NCBI GenBank assembly: GCA_937902285.1
Contig: CALGTB010000011.1
Location: forward strand, 1-32,437
DNA from: an uncultured Actinomycetes bacterium
GTDB taxonomy: Bacteria > Actinomycetota > Actinomycetes > S36-B12
DNA: 32,437 bases
Direction: 5' to 3'
Positions 23,162 to 30,392 of the stretch are shown in pieces (positions within the stretch are counted from its first letter, which is position 1; each line of letters begins with the position of its first letter). The translations under genes and the position numbers were made by a program. Under the pieces are notes generated by a model. The model was not told where the DNA came from, ran no database searches, and worked only from the letters and a program-made list of their open reading frames with translations.

Positions 23162-23974
23162 GTGACCCACCACCCGACCACCGTCCTCGCCACGGAGCGC
23201 GCCGCCGAGGCCGCCCAGGCACTCGCCGATCTCACCGGACAGGCCACGCACGACGTCGCCGTCGTGCTGGGGTCGGGATGGGTGCCGGCGGCCGACCTGC
23301 TGGGCACGACCACGGCGGACTTCGCGATCACCGACCTCCCGCACTTCGCGCCGCCCTCAGTGGCCGGCCATGCCGGGCGCGTGCGCAGCGTCGATGCCGA
23401 CGGGACCCGCGTCCTGGTCTTCCTCGGCCGCACGCACCTCTACGAGGAGCTCGGCGTCGACGCGGTCACGCACGGCGTCCGGACGGCGGCGGCGGCGGGC
23501 TGCCGCACGATCGTGCTCACCAACGGCTGCGGCGGCCTCGACGCCGGCTGGAGTCCCGGCACCCCCGTCCTCATCGCCGATCACATCAACCTCACGGGAG
23601 CGTCCCCGCTGCACGGCGCGCACTTCGTCGACCTCACCGACCTGTACTCGGCCCGCCTGCGGGGCCTGTGCCGCGAGCTCGAGCCGACGCTCCCCGAGGG
23701 CGTCTACGCGCAGTTCCGCGGCCCCATGTACGAGACCCCCGCCGAGATCACCATGGTGCGCTCGATGGGCGGCACGCTCGTGGGCATGAGCACCGCGCTC
23801 GAGGCGATCGTGAGCCGGTCGCTGGGCATGGAGATCCTCGGCCTGTCGCTGGTGACGAACCTCGCCGCCGGGATGACCGGTGAGCCCCTCAACCATGAGG
23901 AGGTGCTCGAGGCGGGCAAGGCGGCGGCCACCCGCATGGGCGACCTCCTGGGACGCGTCATTCGCGAGCTGTGA
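23162..23974 (+). CDS. deoD: Purine-nucleoside phosphorylase, trimeric type
   Basis: 270 residues. It splits purine (deoxy)nucleosides with phosphate into base and (deoxy)ribose-1-phosphate. Motifs: VLGSGW (phosphate loop), GRTHLYE at about 89-95 (the phosphate-binding His of GRxHxYE), TNGCGGL, FRGPMYETPAEI, GMSTALE, and N233 in VTNLAAG for 6-oxopurine recognition, then LNHEEV. The GRTHLYE and TNGCGGL forms recall the Cellulomonas enzyme. Its stop is embedded in the start of the sugar-phosphate mutase gene, so the two are co-translated. The name deoD follows mycobacterial usage; the fold is that of the trimeric family, not the E. coli hexameric DeoD. Confidence 0.93.
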   Translation: MTHHPTTVLATERAAEAAQALADLTGQATHDVAVVLGSGWVPAADLLGTTTADFAITDLPHFAPPSVAGHAGRVRSVDADGTRVLVFLGRTHLYEELGVDAVTHGVRTAAAAGCRTIVLTNGCGGLDAGWSPGTPVLIADHINLTGASPLHGAHFVDLTDLYSARLRGLCRELEPTLPEGVYAQFRGPMYETPAEITMVRSMGGTLVGMSTALEAIVSRSLGMEILGLSLVTNLAAGMTGEPLNHEEVLEAGKAAATRMGDLLGRVIREL

Positions 23975-25629
23975 TGGGCGGGCTCCTCGACGACGCACGG
24001 GCCTGGGCCGACGCCGACCCCGACGACGACACGCGCACCGAGCTCCGCGAGCTGATCGCCTCGGCCGAGGGGGGCGACGCGGCCGCCCTGGCCGAGCTCG
24101 AGGATGCCTTCGCCGGGACCCTCCAGTTCGGCACGGCGGGGCTGCGCGGCAAGCTCGGCCCGGGGCCGAACCGGATGAACCTCGTCGTCGTGGCCAGGGC
24201 GGCGGCAGGCTTCGCCCGCTACCTCGGCGAGCGCGGCGGCGGCGCGGTCGTCATCGGCTACGACGCCCGCAGCAAGTCCGACCTCTTCGCCCGCGTCACG
24301 GCCGAGATCATGACCGGTGCCGGGCTCCGGGCGATGGTGCTGCCCGAGGCGCTGCCCACCCCCGTCCTCGCCTTCGCCATCAGGCATCTGGGCTGTGCGG
24401 GCGGGGTGATGGTCACGGCGAGCCACAACCCCCCTCAGGACAACGGCTACAAGGTCTACCTCGGCGACGGCAGCCAGATCGTGCCTCCCGCCGATGCCGA
24501 GATCAGCGGCCACATCGCCGACGTGACGGCGCTCGGACCGGTCGCCGACCTTCCCCACGGTGACGAGTGGGAGACGCTCGGCGACGATGTCGTGGCCAGC
24601 TACGTCGCTCGTGCCACCACCCTGCTCGAACCCGGACCGCCGGCCAGCGTCCGCATCGCCTACACCGCGATGCACGGCGTCGGGGGCCAGGTGTTCGTGC
24701 GCGTGCTCCGGGAGGCGGGCTTCGCGGCACCGCGGGTCGTGGCGGAGCAGTTCACGCCCGACGGTGCGTTCCCGACGGTCGCGTTCCCGAATCCCGAGGA
24801 GCCCGGGGCGATGGACCTCGCCATCGCGACGGCCGCGGGGTCCGACGTCGACCTGATCATCGCCCACGACCCCGACGCCGATCGGTGCGCCGTGGGCGTG
24901 CCCACGCCGGACGGCTGGCGCATGCTCACCGGTGACGAGGTCGGCACCCTGCTGGGCTGGTGGATCGCATCGGGGAACCGGCGCGTGGCACGCCGGGGGG
25001 TGCTCGCGGAGTCGATCGTGTCATCGTCGCTGCTGGCGGAGATCGCTGCCGACTTCCACCTGGCGTATGCGCAGACCCTCACCGGGTTCAAGTGGATCGC
25101 CCGCGTCCCGGACCTCATGTTCGGCTACGAGGAGGCGCTGGGCTACTGCGTCGACCCGAACGGGGTCCGCGACAAGGACGGCATCACCGCCGCCCTCATG
25201 ATCGTCGAGATGGCCACGCGCATGCTCTACAAGGGACGCACGCTGACGGACGTCCTGGATGACATCGCCCTCCAGCACGGCGTCTACGCCACCAGCCAGG
25301 TCTCGGTGCGCGTGAGCGACCTGTCGCGCATCGCCGAGGTGATGGCGGCCCTTCGCACGACGCCACCCACGTCGGTCGCCGGGGTCCCTGTGGCCTCGTT
25401 CGAGGACCTCGAGGAGGGGGCCGACGGCCTGCCCCCCACCGACGGGCTGCGTTTCACCCTCGCGTCCGGGGCGAGGATCATCGTGCGTCCGAGCGGCACC
25501 GAGCCGAAGGTCAAGTGCTACCTGCAGAGCGTCGTCCCGGTCGTCGACGACGACCTCATCGCCGCTCGAGCCCAGGCCGGCTCGGAGCTGCGCGCCATGG
25601 CTGCCGACGTCGCGCGGTGGCTAGAGTAG
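23974..25629 (+). CDS. pmmB: Phospho-sugar mutase of the PGM2/PgcA type (probable phosphopentomutase or phosphoglucomutase)
   Basis: 551 residues from ATG 23974 (GTG 23971 is possible; either overlaps the deoD stop). Alpha-phosphohexomutase superfamily, four domains: FGTAGLRGKLGPGPNRMN (about 52-69), VTASHNPPQDNGYK with the phosphorylated Ser at about 150, DPDADR metal loop (299-304), GYEEALGY sugar loop, RPSGTEPK phosphate loop (about 505-512). The GTAGLRG-GPGPNRMN form and the length place it with human PGM2 and Bacillus PgcA, not with short PMM/PGM enzymes. PGM2 acts mainly on ribose- and deoxyribose-1-phosphate. Lying between deoD and deoC, it most likely links them by making (deoxy)ribose-5-phosphate. 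Annotation as phosphomannomutase would be misleading. Its last codons hold the deoC promoter box. Confidence 0.92.
   Translation: MGGLLDDARAWADADPDDDTRTELRELIASAEGGDAAALAELEDAFAGTLQFGTAGLRGKLGPGPNRMNLVVVARAAAGFARYLGERGGGAVVIGYDARSKSDLFARVTAEIMTGAGLRAMVLPEALPTPVLAFAIRHLGCAGGVMVTASHNPPQDNGYKVYLGDGSQIVPPADAEISGHIADVTALGPVADLPHGDEWETLGDDVVASYVARATTLLEPGPPASVRIAYTAMHGVGGQVFVRVLREAGFAAPRVVAEQFTPDGAFPTVAFPNPEEPGAMDLAIATAAGSDVDLIIAHDPDADRCAVGVPTPDGWRMLTGDEVGTLLGWWIASGNRRVARRGVLAESIVSSSLLAEIAADFHLAYAQTLTGFKWIARVPDLMFGYEEALGYCVDPNGVRDKDGITAALMIVEMATRMLYKGRTLTDVLDDIALQHGVYATSQVSVRVSDLSRIAEVMAALRTTPPTSVAGVPVASFEDLEEGADGLPPTDGLRFTLASGARIIVRPSGTEPKVKCYLQSVVPVVDDDLIAARAQAGSELRAMAADVARWLE
25622..25627 (+). 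promoter_or_regulatory. -10 box of deoC, inside the end of the mutase gene (leaderless)
   Basis: TAGAGT spans the last sense codons of the mutase gene and the T of its TAG stop (25627-25629). AGGCGG (25628-25633) and GTG 25634 follow. A separate deoC transcript would begin at its GTG. Confidence 0.5.
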
Positions 25630-25633
25630 GCGG

Positions 25634-26578
25634 GTGACGACCCCGCCCCTCGAGCTGAGCCTGCCCGATGCCAGTCCGGGCTCGCTGCGCCGGTTCCTGC
25701 ACGGACTGCCCGGGGTTGACGAGGTCGGTGCGAACGCGCGAGTCGCATCCCTCGGCACGCGCTCGATCAAGAACGACGCCAAGGCGTGGGCCATCGACCT
25801 GGCGATCCGCATGGTGGACCTCACGACCCTCGAGGGCATGGACACCCGCGGGAAGGTCCGCGCGATGTGCGCGAAGGCCCTGCGGCCGGACCCCACCGAC
25901 GCCACGGTGCCCAGCGTGGCGGCCGTGTGCGTCTACGGCGACCTGGTGGCGACCGCGCGCGAGGTCGTGGGCGACCGCATCCACGTTGCCGCAGTCGCGA
26001 CGGCCTTCCCGTCCGGTCGTTCCAGTCTCGACGTCAAGCTCATGGACACGCGCGACGCCGTCGCGGCCGGTGCCGACGAGATCGACATGGTCATCGACCG
26101 AGGAGCATTCCTCTCCGGTGACCTCGCGCTCGTCCACGACGAGATCGTCGCGGTCAAGGAGGCATGCGGCACCGCCCACCTCAAGGTGATCCTGGAGACG
26201 GGTGAGCTCCGCACCCTCGACAACGTCCGTCGAGCATCGTGGCTCGCCATGCTCGCCGGGGCCGACTTCATCAAGACGTCCACGGGCAAGGTCACGCCGG
26301 CCGCCACCCCTCCGGTGACGCTCGTCATGCTCGAGGCGGTTCGCGACTTCGAGCGCGCGACCGGTCGGCGCATCGGGGTGAAGGCGGCCGGAGGCATCCG
26401 CACGAGCAAGGACGCCATCAAGTACCTCGTGCTGGTCAATGAGACCGTCGGCGACGAGTGGCTCACGCCCGACCTCTTCCGCTTCGGTGCGTCCACGCTC
26501 CTCAACGACCTGCTGCTCCAGCGCCAGCGCATGGCGAGCGGCCACTACTCCGGCCCCGACTACGTCACGATCGACTGA
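25634..26578 (+). CDS. deoC: Deoxyribose-phosphate aldolase
   Basis: 314 residues from GTG 25634. It cleaves 2-deoxyribose-5-phosphate to glyceraldehyde-3-phosphate and acetaldehyde. The TIM barrel carries the Schiff-base lysine K214 in DFIKTSTGK, the second lysine K250 in VKAAGGIR, and an acidic EIDMVIDRG strand (D151 the probable proton-relay Asp). It is longer than the 250-260-residue E. coli enzyme because of an N-terminal extension of about 50 residues, as in other actinobacteria and in eukaryotic DERA. It starts 4 bases after the mutase gene and is followed 12 bases later by an aldehyde dehydrogenase that could oxidise the acetaldehyde. No CytR/DeoR-like operator is visible. Confidence 0.95.
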   Translation: MTTPPLELSLPDASPGSLRRFLHGLPGVDEVGANARVASLGTRSIKNDAKAWAIDLAIRMVDLTTLEGMDTRGKVRAMCAKALRPDPTDATVPSVAAVCVYGDLVATAREVVGDRIHVAAVATAFPSGRSSLDVKLMDTRDAVAAGADEIDMVIDRGAFLSGDLALVHDEIVAVKEACGTAHLKVILETGELRTLDNVRRASWLAMLAGADFIKTSTGKVTPAATPPVTLVMLEAVRDFERATGRRIGVKAAGGIRTSKDAIKYLVLVNETVGDEWLTPDLFRFGASTLLNDLLLQRQRMASGHYSGPDYVTID

Positions 26579-26590
26579 CAGGAATCCGCC

Positions 26591-28054
26591 ATGAGCTTCG
26601 AGTACGCACCGGCGCCCGAGTCGCGCAGCGTCGTCGACATCGCCTCGTCGTACGGCCTGTTCATCGGCGGCGAGTTCGTCGAGGCGTCCGGGGGCGGCAC
26701 CTTCAAGACCGTCAACCCCGCAACCGAGGAGGTCCTCGCCGAGATCTCCGAGGCTGGGGCCGATGATGTCGACCGCGCCGTGCGTGCGGCCCGCGCGGCC
26801 TATGAGGACGTCTGGGGCCCGATGTCCGGCCGCGACCGCGCCAAGTACCTCTTCCGCATCGCGCGCCTGGTGCAGGAGCGGTCGCGTGAGCTGGCCGTGC
26901 TCGAGACGCTCGACAACGGCAAGCCGATCCGCGAGTCGCGCGACGTCGACATCCCCCTGGTCGCCGCCCACTTCTTCTACCACGCGGGCTGGGCCGACAA
27001 GCTCGGTCACGCGGGCTACGGCGCCGACCCGCGGCCGCTGGGCGTCGCAGCGCAGGTGATCCCCTGGAACTTCCCGCTCCTCATGCTGGCGTGGAAGATC
27101 GCACCCGCCCTGGCATGCGGGAACACCGTGGTGCTCAAGCCCGCCGAGACGACCCCTCTGACGGCCCTGGCGTTCGCCGACATCTGCCGGCAGGCCGACC
27201 TTCCGCCGGGCGTCGTCAACATCATCACCGGAGCCGGCGAGACCGGACGCCTGCTCGTCGAGCACCCCGGGGTCGACAAGGTCGCCTTCACCGGCTCGAC
27301 GGAGGTCGGCAAGGCGATCATGCGCCAGGTCGCCGGAAGCGGGAAGCGGCTCACGCTCGAGCTCGGCGGCAAGGCGGCGAACATCGTGTTCGAGGACGCG
27401 CCCCTCGACCAGGCGATCGAGGGGGTCGTCAACGGCATCTTCTTCAACCAGGGCCACGTCTGCTGCGCCGGATCCAGGCTCCTGCTGCAGGAGTCGATCG
27501 CGGAGGAGGCCGTCGACGCGCTGAAGCGGCGACTCGGCACGCTCCGGCTCGGCGACCCGCTCGACAAGAACACCGACATCGGGGCCATCAACTCGGCGGC
27601 GCAGCTCGCGCGCATCGACGAGCTCGTGAGCTCCGGCGAGGACGAGGGTGCCGACCGCTGGAGCGCCCCCTGCACTCTTCCCGAGCGCGGCTGGTGGTTC
27701 GCGCCGACGGTGTTCACCGGCGTGACGCAGGCGCATCGCATCGCCCGCGAGGAGATCTTCGGGCCGGTCCTCTCCGTCCTCACCTTCCGCACCCCCGACG
27801 AGGCCGTCGAGAAGGCCAACAACACGCCCTACGGCCTGTCCGCCGGAGTCTGGACCGAGAAGGGCAGCCGCATCCTCTGGATGGCCGAGCGCCTGCGTGC
27901 AGGCATCGTCTGGGCGAACACCTTCAACCGCTTCGACCCCGCCAGCCCCTTCGGCGGCTACAAGGAGTCGGGATTCGGCCGCGAAGGCGGCATCCAAGGG
28001 CTCGGCGCCTACCTCGCCGTGGACGACGCACACGACGTGGGGGCAGGACGATGA
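26591..28054 (+). CDS. Aldehyde dehydrogenase, full catalytic subunit (ALDH16-like first half)
   Basis: 487 residues from ATG 26591; the upstream CAGGAA is only a weak Shine-Dalgarno. NAD domain: WNFPLLMLAWKIAPALACGNTVVLKPAE and FTGSTEVGK. General base E257 in LELGGK, nucleophile C291 in NQGHVCCAGSR, and EEIFGPVLSV, PFGGYKESGFGREGG near the end. The C-terminus, AYLAVDDAHDVGAGR, lacks the usual Y-x-x-x-K-T-V tail of ALDH oligomers. It is probably co-transcribed with deoC and is well placed to oxidise acetaldehyde to acetate. The next gene overlaps its stop by 4 bases and encodes a cut-down ALDH. The actual aldehyde specificity is not shown by sequence. Confidence 0.92.
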   Translation: MSFEYAPAPESRSVVDIASSYGLFIGGEFVEASGGGTFKTVNPATEEVLAEISEAGADDVDRAVRAARAAYEDVWGPMSGRDRAKYLFRIARLVQERSRELAVLETLDNGKPIRESRDVDIPLVAAHFFYHAGWADKLGHAGYGADPRPLGVAAQVIPWNFPLLMLAWKIAPALACGNTVVLKPAETTPLTALAFADICRQADLPPGVVNIITGAGETGRLLVEHPGVDKVAFTGSTEVGKAIMRQVAGSGKRLTLELGGKAANIVFEDAPLDQAIEGVVNGIFFNQGHVCCAGSRLLLQESIAEEAVDALKRRLGTLRLGDPLDKNTDIGAINSAAQLARIDELVSSGEDEGADRWSAPCTLPERGWWFAPTVFTGVTQAHRIAREEIFGPVLSVLTFRTPDEAVEKANNTPYGLSAGVWTEKGSRILWMAERLRAGIVWANTFNRFDPASPFGGYKESGFGREGGIQGLGAYLAVDDAHDVGAGR

Positions 28055-28917
28055 CCGACCGCGTGGAGGTCCGCAAGACCTACAAGCTCTTCGTGGGCGG
28101 GGCCTTCCCGCGCAGCGAGTCCGGCCGCACCTACGAGGTGGTCGCCGCCGACGGCACGTTCCTGGCGAACGCCGCCAAGGGGTCGCGCAAGGACGGCCGC
28201 GATGCGGTGCTCGCCGCACGCAAGGGGTTCGGTGCCTGGAGCGCGGCCACGGCCTACAACCGCGGGCAGGTGCTCTATCGCGTGGCCGAGATCATGGAGG
28301 GGCGCAGCGCGCAGTTCGCCTCCGACGTGATGGCCGCCGAGGGGCTCGACACCGAGGCAGCCGCTCGGCAGGTGGAGGCGGCCATTGATCGCTGGGTCTG
28401 GTACGCGGGCTGGACCGACAAGCTGGCCCAGGTGCTCGGATCGGCGAACCAGGTGGCCGGCCCCTACTTCAACTTCTCGGTGCCGGAGCCGACGGGCGTG
28501 GTGGTCGCGGTGGCGCCGCAGGACTCCAGCCTGCTGGGCCTGGTCAGCGTCATCGCGCCGATCGTCGCCACCGGCAGCACGGTCATTGTCATCGCCAGCA
28601 CGGCCCGCCCGCTCCCGGCCATCACGCTGACCGAGGCCCTGGCCACCTCCGACGTGCCCGGTGGCGTCATCAACGTGCTCACCGGCGACCCGGCCGAGAT
28701 CATGCCGTGGCTGGCCAGTCACGCCGACGTCAACGCCCTGGATCTCACCGGTGTCACGGACGCCGACCTGGCCGTGACCCTCGAGCGCGAGGCGGCCGGC
28801 ACGGTGAAGCGCGTGCGCGGCCCGCAGGCCGACCACGACTGGTACGCCACGCCCTCGCTCTCGCGCCTGCGGTCCTTCGTCGAGACGAAGACCGTGTGGC
28901 ACCCCATGGGCACCTGA
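28051..28917 (+). CDS. Cut-down aldehyde dehydrogenase lacking the catalytic domain (ALDH16-like second half)
   Basis: 288 residues from ATG 28051, overlapping the previous TGA (ATGA). The first 240 or so residues align with the N-terminal NAD-binding region of ALDHs: YKLFVGGAFPRSESGRTYEV, ARKGFGAWSAATAYNRGQVLYR, PTGVVVAVAPQDSS in place of PWNFP, VPGGVINVLTGD. The segment that would hold the Glu base and Cys nucleophile is missing. After about residue 255 it ends SRLRSFVETKTVWHPMGT, resembling the oligomerisation tail of full ALDHs. It should be catalytically dead and serve as a structural partner. The frame is clean and tightly coupled, so I do not regard it as a pseudogene. This matches the plan of ALDH16 proteins, whose second ALDH domain lacks the catalytic cysteine. 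Confidence 0.85.
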   Translation: MTDRVEVRKTYKLFVGGAFPRSESGRTYEVVAADGTFLANAAKGSRKDGRDAVLAARKGFGAWSAATAYNRGQVLYRVAEIMEGRSAQFASDVMAAEGLDTEAAARQVEAAIDRWVWYAGWTDKLAQVLGSANQVAGPYFNFSVPEPTGVVVAVAPQDSSLLGLVSVIAPIVATGSTVIVIASTARPLPAITLTEALATSDVPGGVINVLTGDPAEIMPWLASHADVNALDLTGVTDADLAVTLEREAAGTVKRVRGPQADHDWYATPSLSRLRSFVETKTVWHPMGT

Positions 28918-28926
28918 GCCATCGAC

Positions 28927-29697
28927 GTGCACCGGACCGTCCTCGGCGACGAGCAGGGTCCCGCGCTCGAGTACGACCGCAGCGACCGAAGGGGCGGAGC
29001 CACCGCGGACGTGGCGGAGATCGCCCCGGGCCGCACGGCGCAGGAGGCCGCAGCCGTCGCCTGCGCCCAGCTTCCCGGCTGGCGCATCACGACGGCCGAC
29101 CCGTCCCTTTCCGACGCGCTGGTCGCCGCCGGAGCCGAGTTCCGGCGCAGGGCCCTGATCATGCAGTGCCGCCTGGCCGAAGGCCCGTCCCGCGAGCCCG
29201 ACCTCCGGCCCTTCGAGGCGCGCCCCCTGCCCTCCACGACGTCGGACCCGGCCCTCTGGGCCCCGATCCTGCCGAGCTGGCGCGCCGCCTTCCCTCCCGA
29301 GCACCCGGACCACCTCGACGTGGACGAGGCGGGCGCGCTCGCCTTCTTCGCACCCCTGATCGACGGGACGGAGATGGGCCCGCTGCATCGATCCACCTGC
29401 GTCGTGGCCGACCCTGACGGCCGGGTCGGCGCCGGCATCGTCGTCAATGTCCGGAGCCGCGATGCGCGGGCCGGCGGCCCGTGGATCTCCGACATCTGGC
29501 GCGATCCCGGGCTGCGCGGGACGGGGATCGGCGCCCGCCTCATCGAGCGGACCCAGCATCAGCTCGCCGCCGACGGCTTCACGACCCTGACGCTGGCGGT
29601 GACGCGCGGGAACGATGCCGAGCGCAGCTACTCGGCGGCCGGGTTCACCCTGCTGATGGACTCCCGGATCCTGGTGATCCCCGGCGAGGCTGGGTAG
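28927..29697 (+). CDS. GNAT-family N-acetyltransferase
   Basis: 256 residues from GTG 28927, 9 bases after the ALDH gene stop. The C-terminal half (about 120-256) is a GNAT fold. TCVVADPDGRVGAGIVVNV forms the central strands, DIWRDPGLRGTGIGARLIERTQ carries the acetyl-CoA loop (RGTGIG), and LTLAVTRGNDAERSYSAAGF is motif B with the usual Asn and Tyr. Residues 1-115 are a degenerate region (RTAQEAAAVACAQLPGW) that may be a partial second GNAT unit. The substrate is unknown. It is likely in the deoC operon by spacing, but function may be unrelated. Confidence 0.85.
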   Translation: MHRTVLGDEQGPALEYDRSDRRGGATADVAEIAPGRTAQEAAAVACAQLPGWRITTADPSLSDALVAAGAEFRRRALIMQCRLAEGPSREPDLRPFEARPLPSTTSDPALWAPILPSWRAAFPPEHPDHLDVDEAGALAFFAPLIDGTEMGPLHRSTCVVADPDGRVGAGIVVNVRSRDARAGGPWISDIWRDPGLRGTGIGARLIERTQHQLAADGFTTLTLAVTRGNDAERSYSAAGFTLLMDSRILVIPGEAG

Positions 29698-29700
29698 ATT
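29695..29700 (+). promoter_or_regulatory. -10 box of the VOC gene
   Basis: TAGATT, whose first three bases are the TAG stop of the GNAT gene. A start near 29707 gives a leader of about 23 bases with AGGAGG before ATG 29730. Confidence 0.45.
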
Positions 29701-29729
29701 CACCCGCACCACCGAGCTCAGGAGGAGCC

Positions 29730-30101
29730 ATGGATCTGGGCGTGTTCTCGATCAGCCTGACCGTCTCGGACCTCGAGGCCTCACGGGCCTTCTACGAGAA
29801 GCTCGGCTTCACCCACCTCGGCGGCGACCCTGCGCACAACTACCTCATCCTCAAGAACGGCGACCACGTCATCGGCCTGTTCCAGGGCATGTTCGACAGG
29901 AACATCCTCACGTTCAACCCGGGGTGGGACGCGAACGCCCAGCCGGTGGACCCCTTCACGGACGTGCGCGAGCTGCAGCGACGGCTCCGCGCCGAGGGCG
30001 TGACCTTCGTCGAGGAGGCCGACGAGACGACCACGGGTCCCGCGCACTTCATCGTCACAGATCCGGATGGCAACCCGATCCTCGTCGACCAGCACCGCTA
30101 G
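29730..30101 (+). CDS. VOC-family (glyoxalase/bleomycin-resistance fold) protein
   Basis: 123 residues from ATG 29730, with a strong GGAGGAG Shine-Dalgarno. Features: FSISLTVSDLEASRAFYEKLGF (strand and helix of the first beta-alpha-beta-beta-beta unit), NGDHVIGLFQGMF, RRLRAEGVTFVEEAD, and HFIVTDPDGNPILVDQH at the end with the usual metal-region glutamate replaced by Asp/Val. The family covers lyases, dioxygenases and drug-binding proteins; this one could be a glyoxalase-like or binding protein. The close spacing to GNAT is consistent with either co-transcription or its own promoter. Confidence 0.88.
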   Translation: MDLGVFSISLTVSDLEASRAFYEKLGFTHLGGDPAHNYLILKNGDHVIGLFQGMFDRNILTFNPGWDANAQPVDPFTDVRELQRRLRAEGVTFVEEADETTTGPAHFIVTDPDGNPILVDQHR

Positions 30102-30124
30102 GAGCGCGCCTCGCCCCGGGAGGC

Positions 30125-30391
30125 TCAGGCTGCGTCGTAGTCAGGCTCGCGCCGCCGGCGCCTCATGATCGCGAAGGCGACCACCCCGACCACGACGACT
30201 CCCGCGGCCACGGCCAGCATGGGCGCCCACCGACGACCCTGGACGATCGCCACCTCGGCCTTGCCGAGCGTGTCGTCGGCCACCGCGAGGACGGCGTCCG
30301 TGCGATCGAGCGCGTCCCGGGCGCGGTCGAGCTCGTGCCGCAGGTCGTGCACGCGTACCTGGCTGCTCTCGACGGCCTCCAGCAGTGCCAT
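30125..30391 (-). CDS. Small coiled-coil, single-pass membrane protein
   Basis: 88 residues from ATG 30391, one base after the adenosine deaminase stop. Residues 5-50 are a charged amphipathic helix with heptad-like spacing (VRVHDLRHELDRARDALDR), likely a coiled coil. Residues 55-75 are a membrane helix, followed by RRRRRE and a short acidic tail. Positive charges after the helix predict the C-terminus inside and the N-terminal helix outside, although no signal peptide is seen. No family recognised. It is tightly coupled to add, with no obvious metabolic tie. Confidence 0.65.
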   Translation of the reverse strand: MALLEAVESSQVRVHDLRHELDRARDALDRTDAVLAVADDTLGKAEVAIVQGRRWAPMLAVAAGVVVVGVVAFAIMRRRRREPDYDAA

Positions 30392-30392
30392 G

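Noticed and set aside
25556..28219. Minus-strand open frame of 887 codons
   Set aside because: It is antisense to deoC and the ALDH gene; no family features.
28051..28917. Short ALDH as a pseudogene
   Set aside because: The frame is intact, starts in an ATGA overlap, and ends with a tail-like segment after a clean internal loss; a decaying gene would not be expected to keep these.
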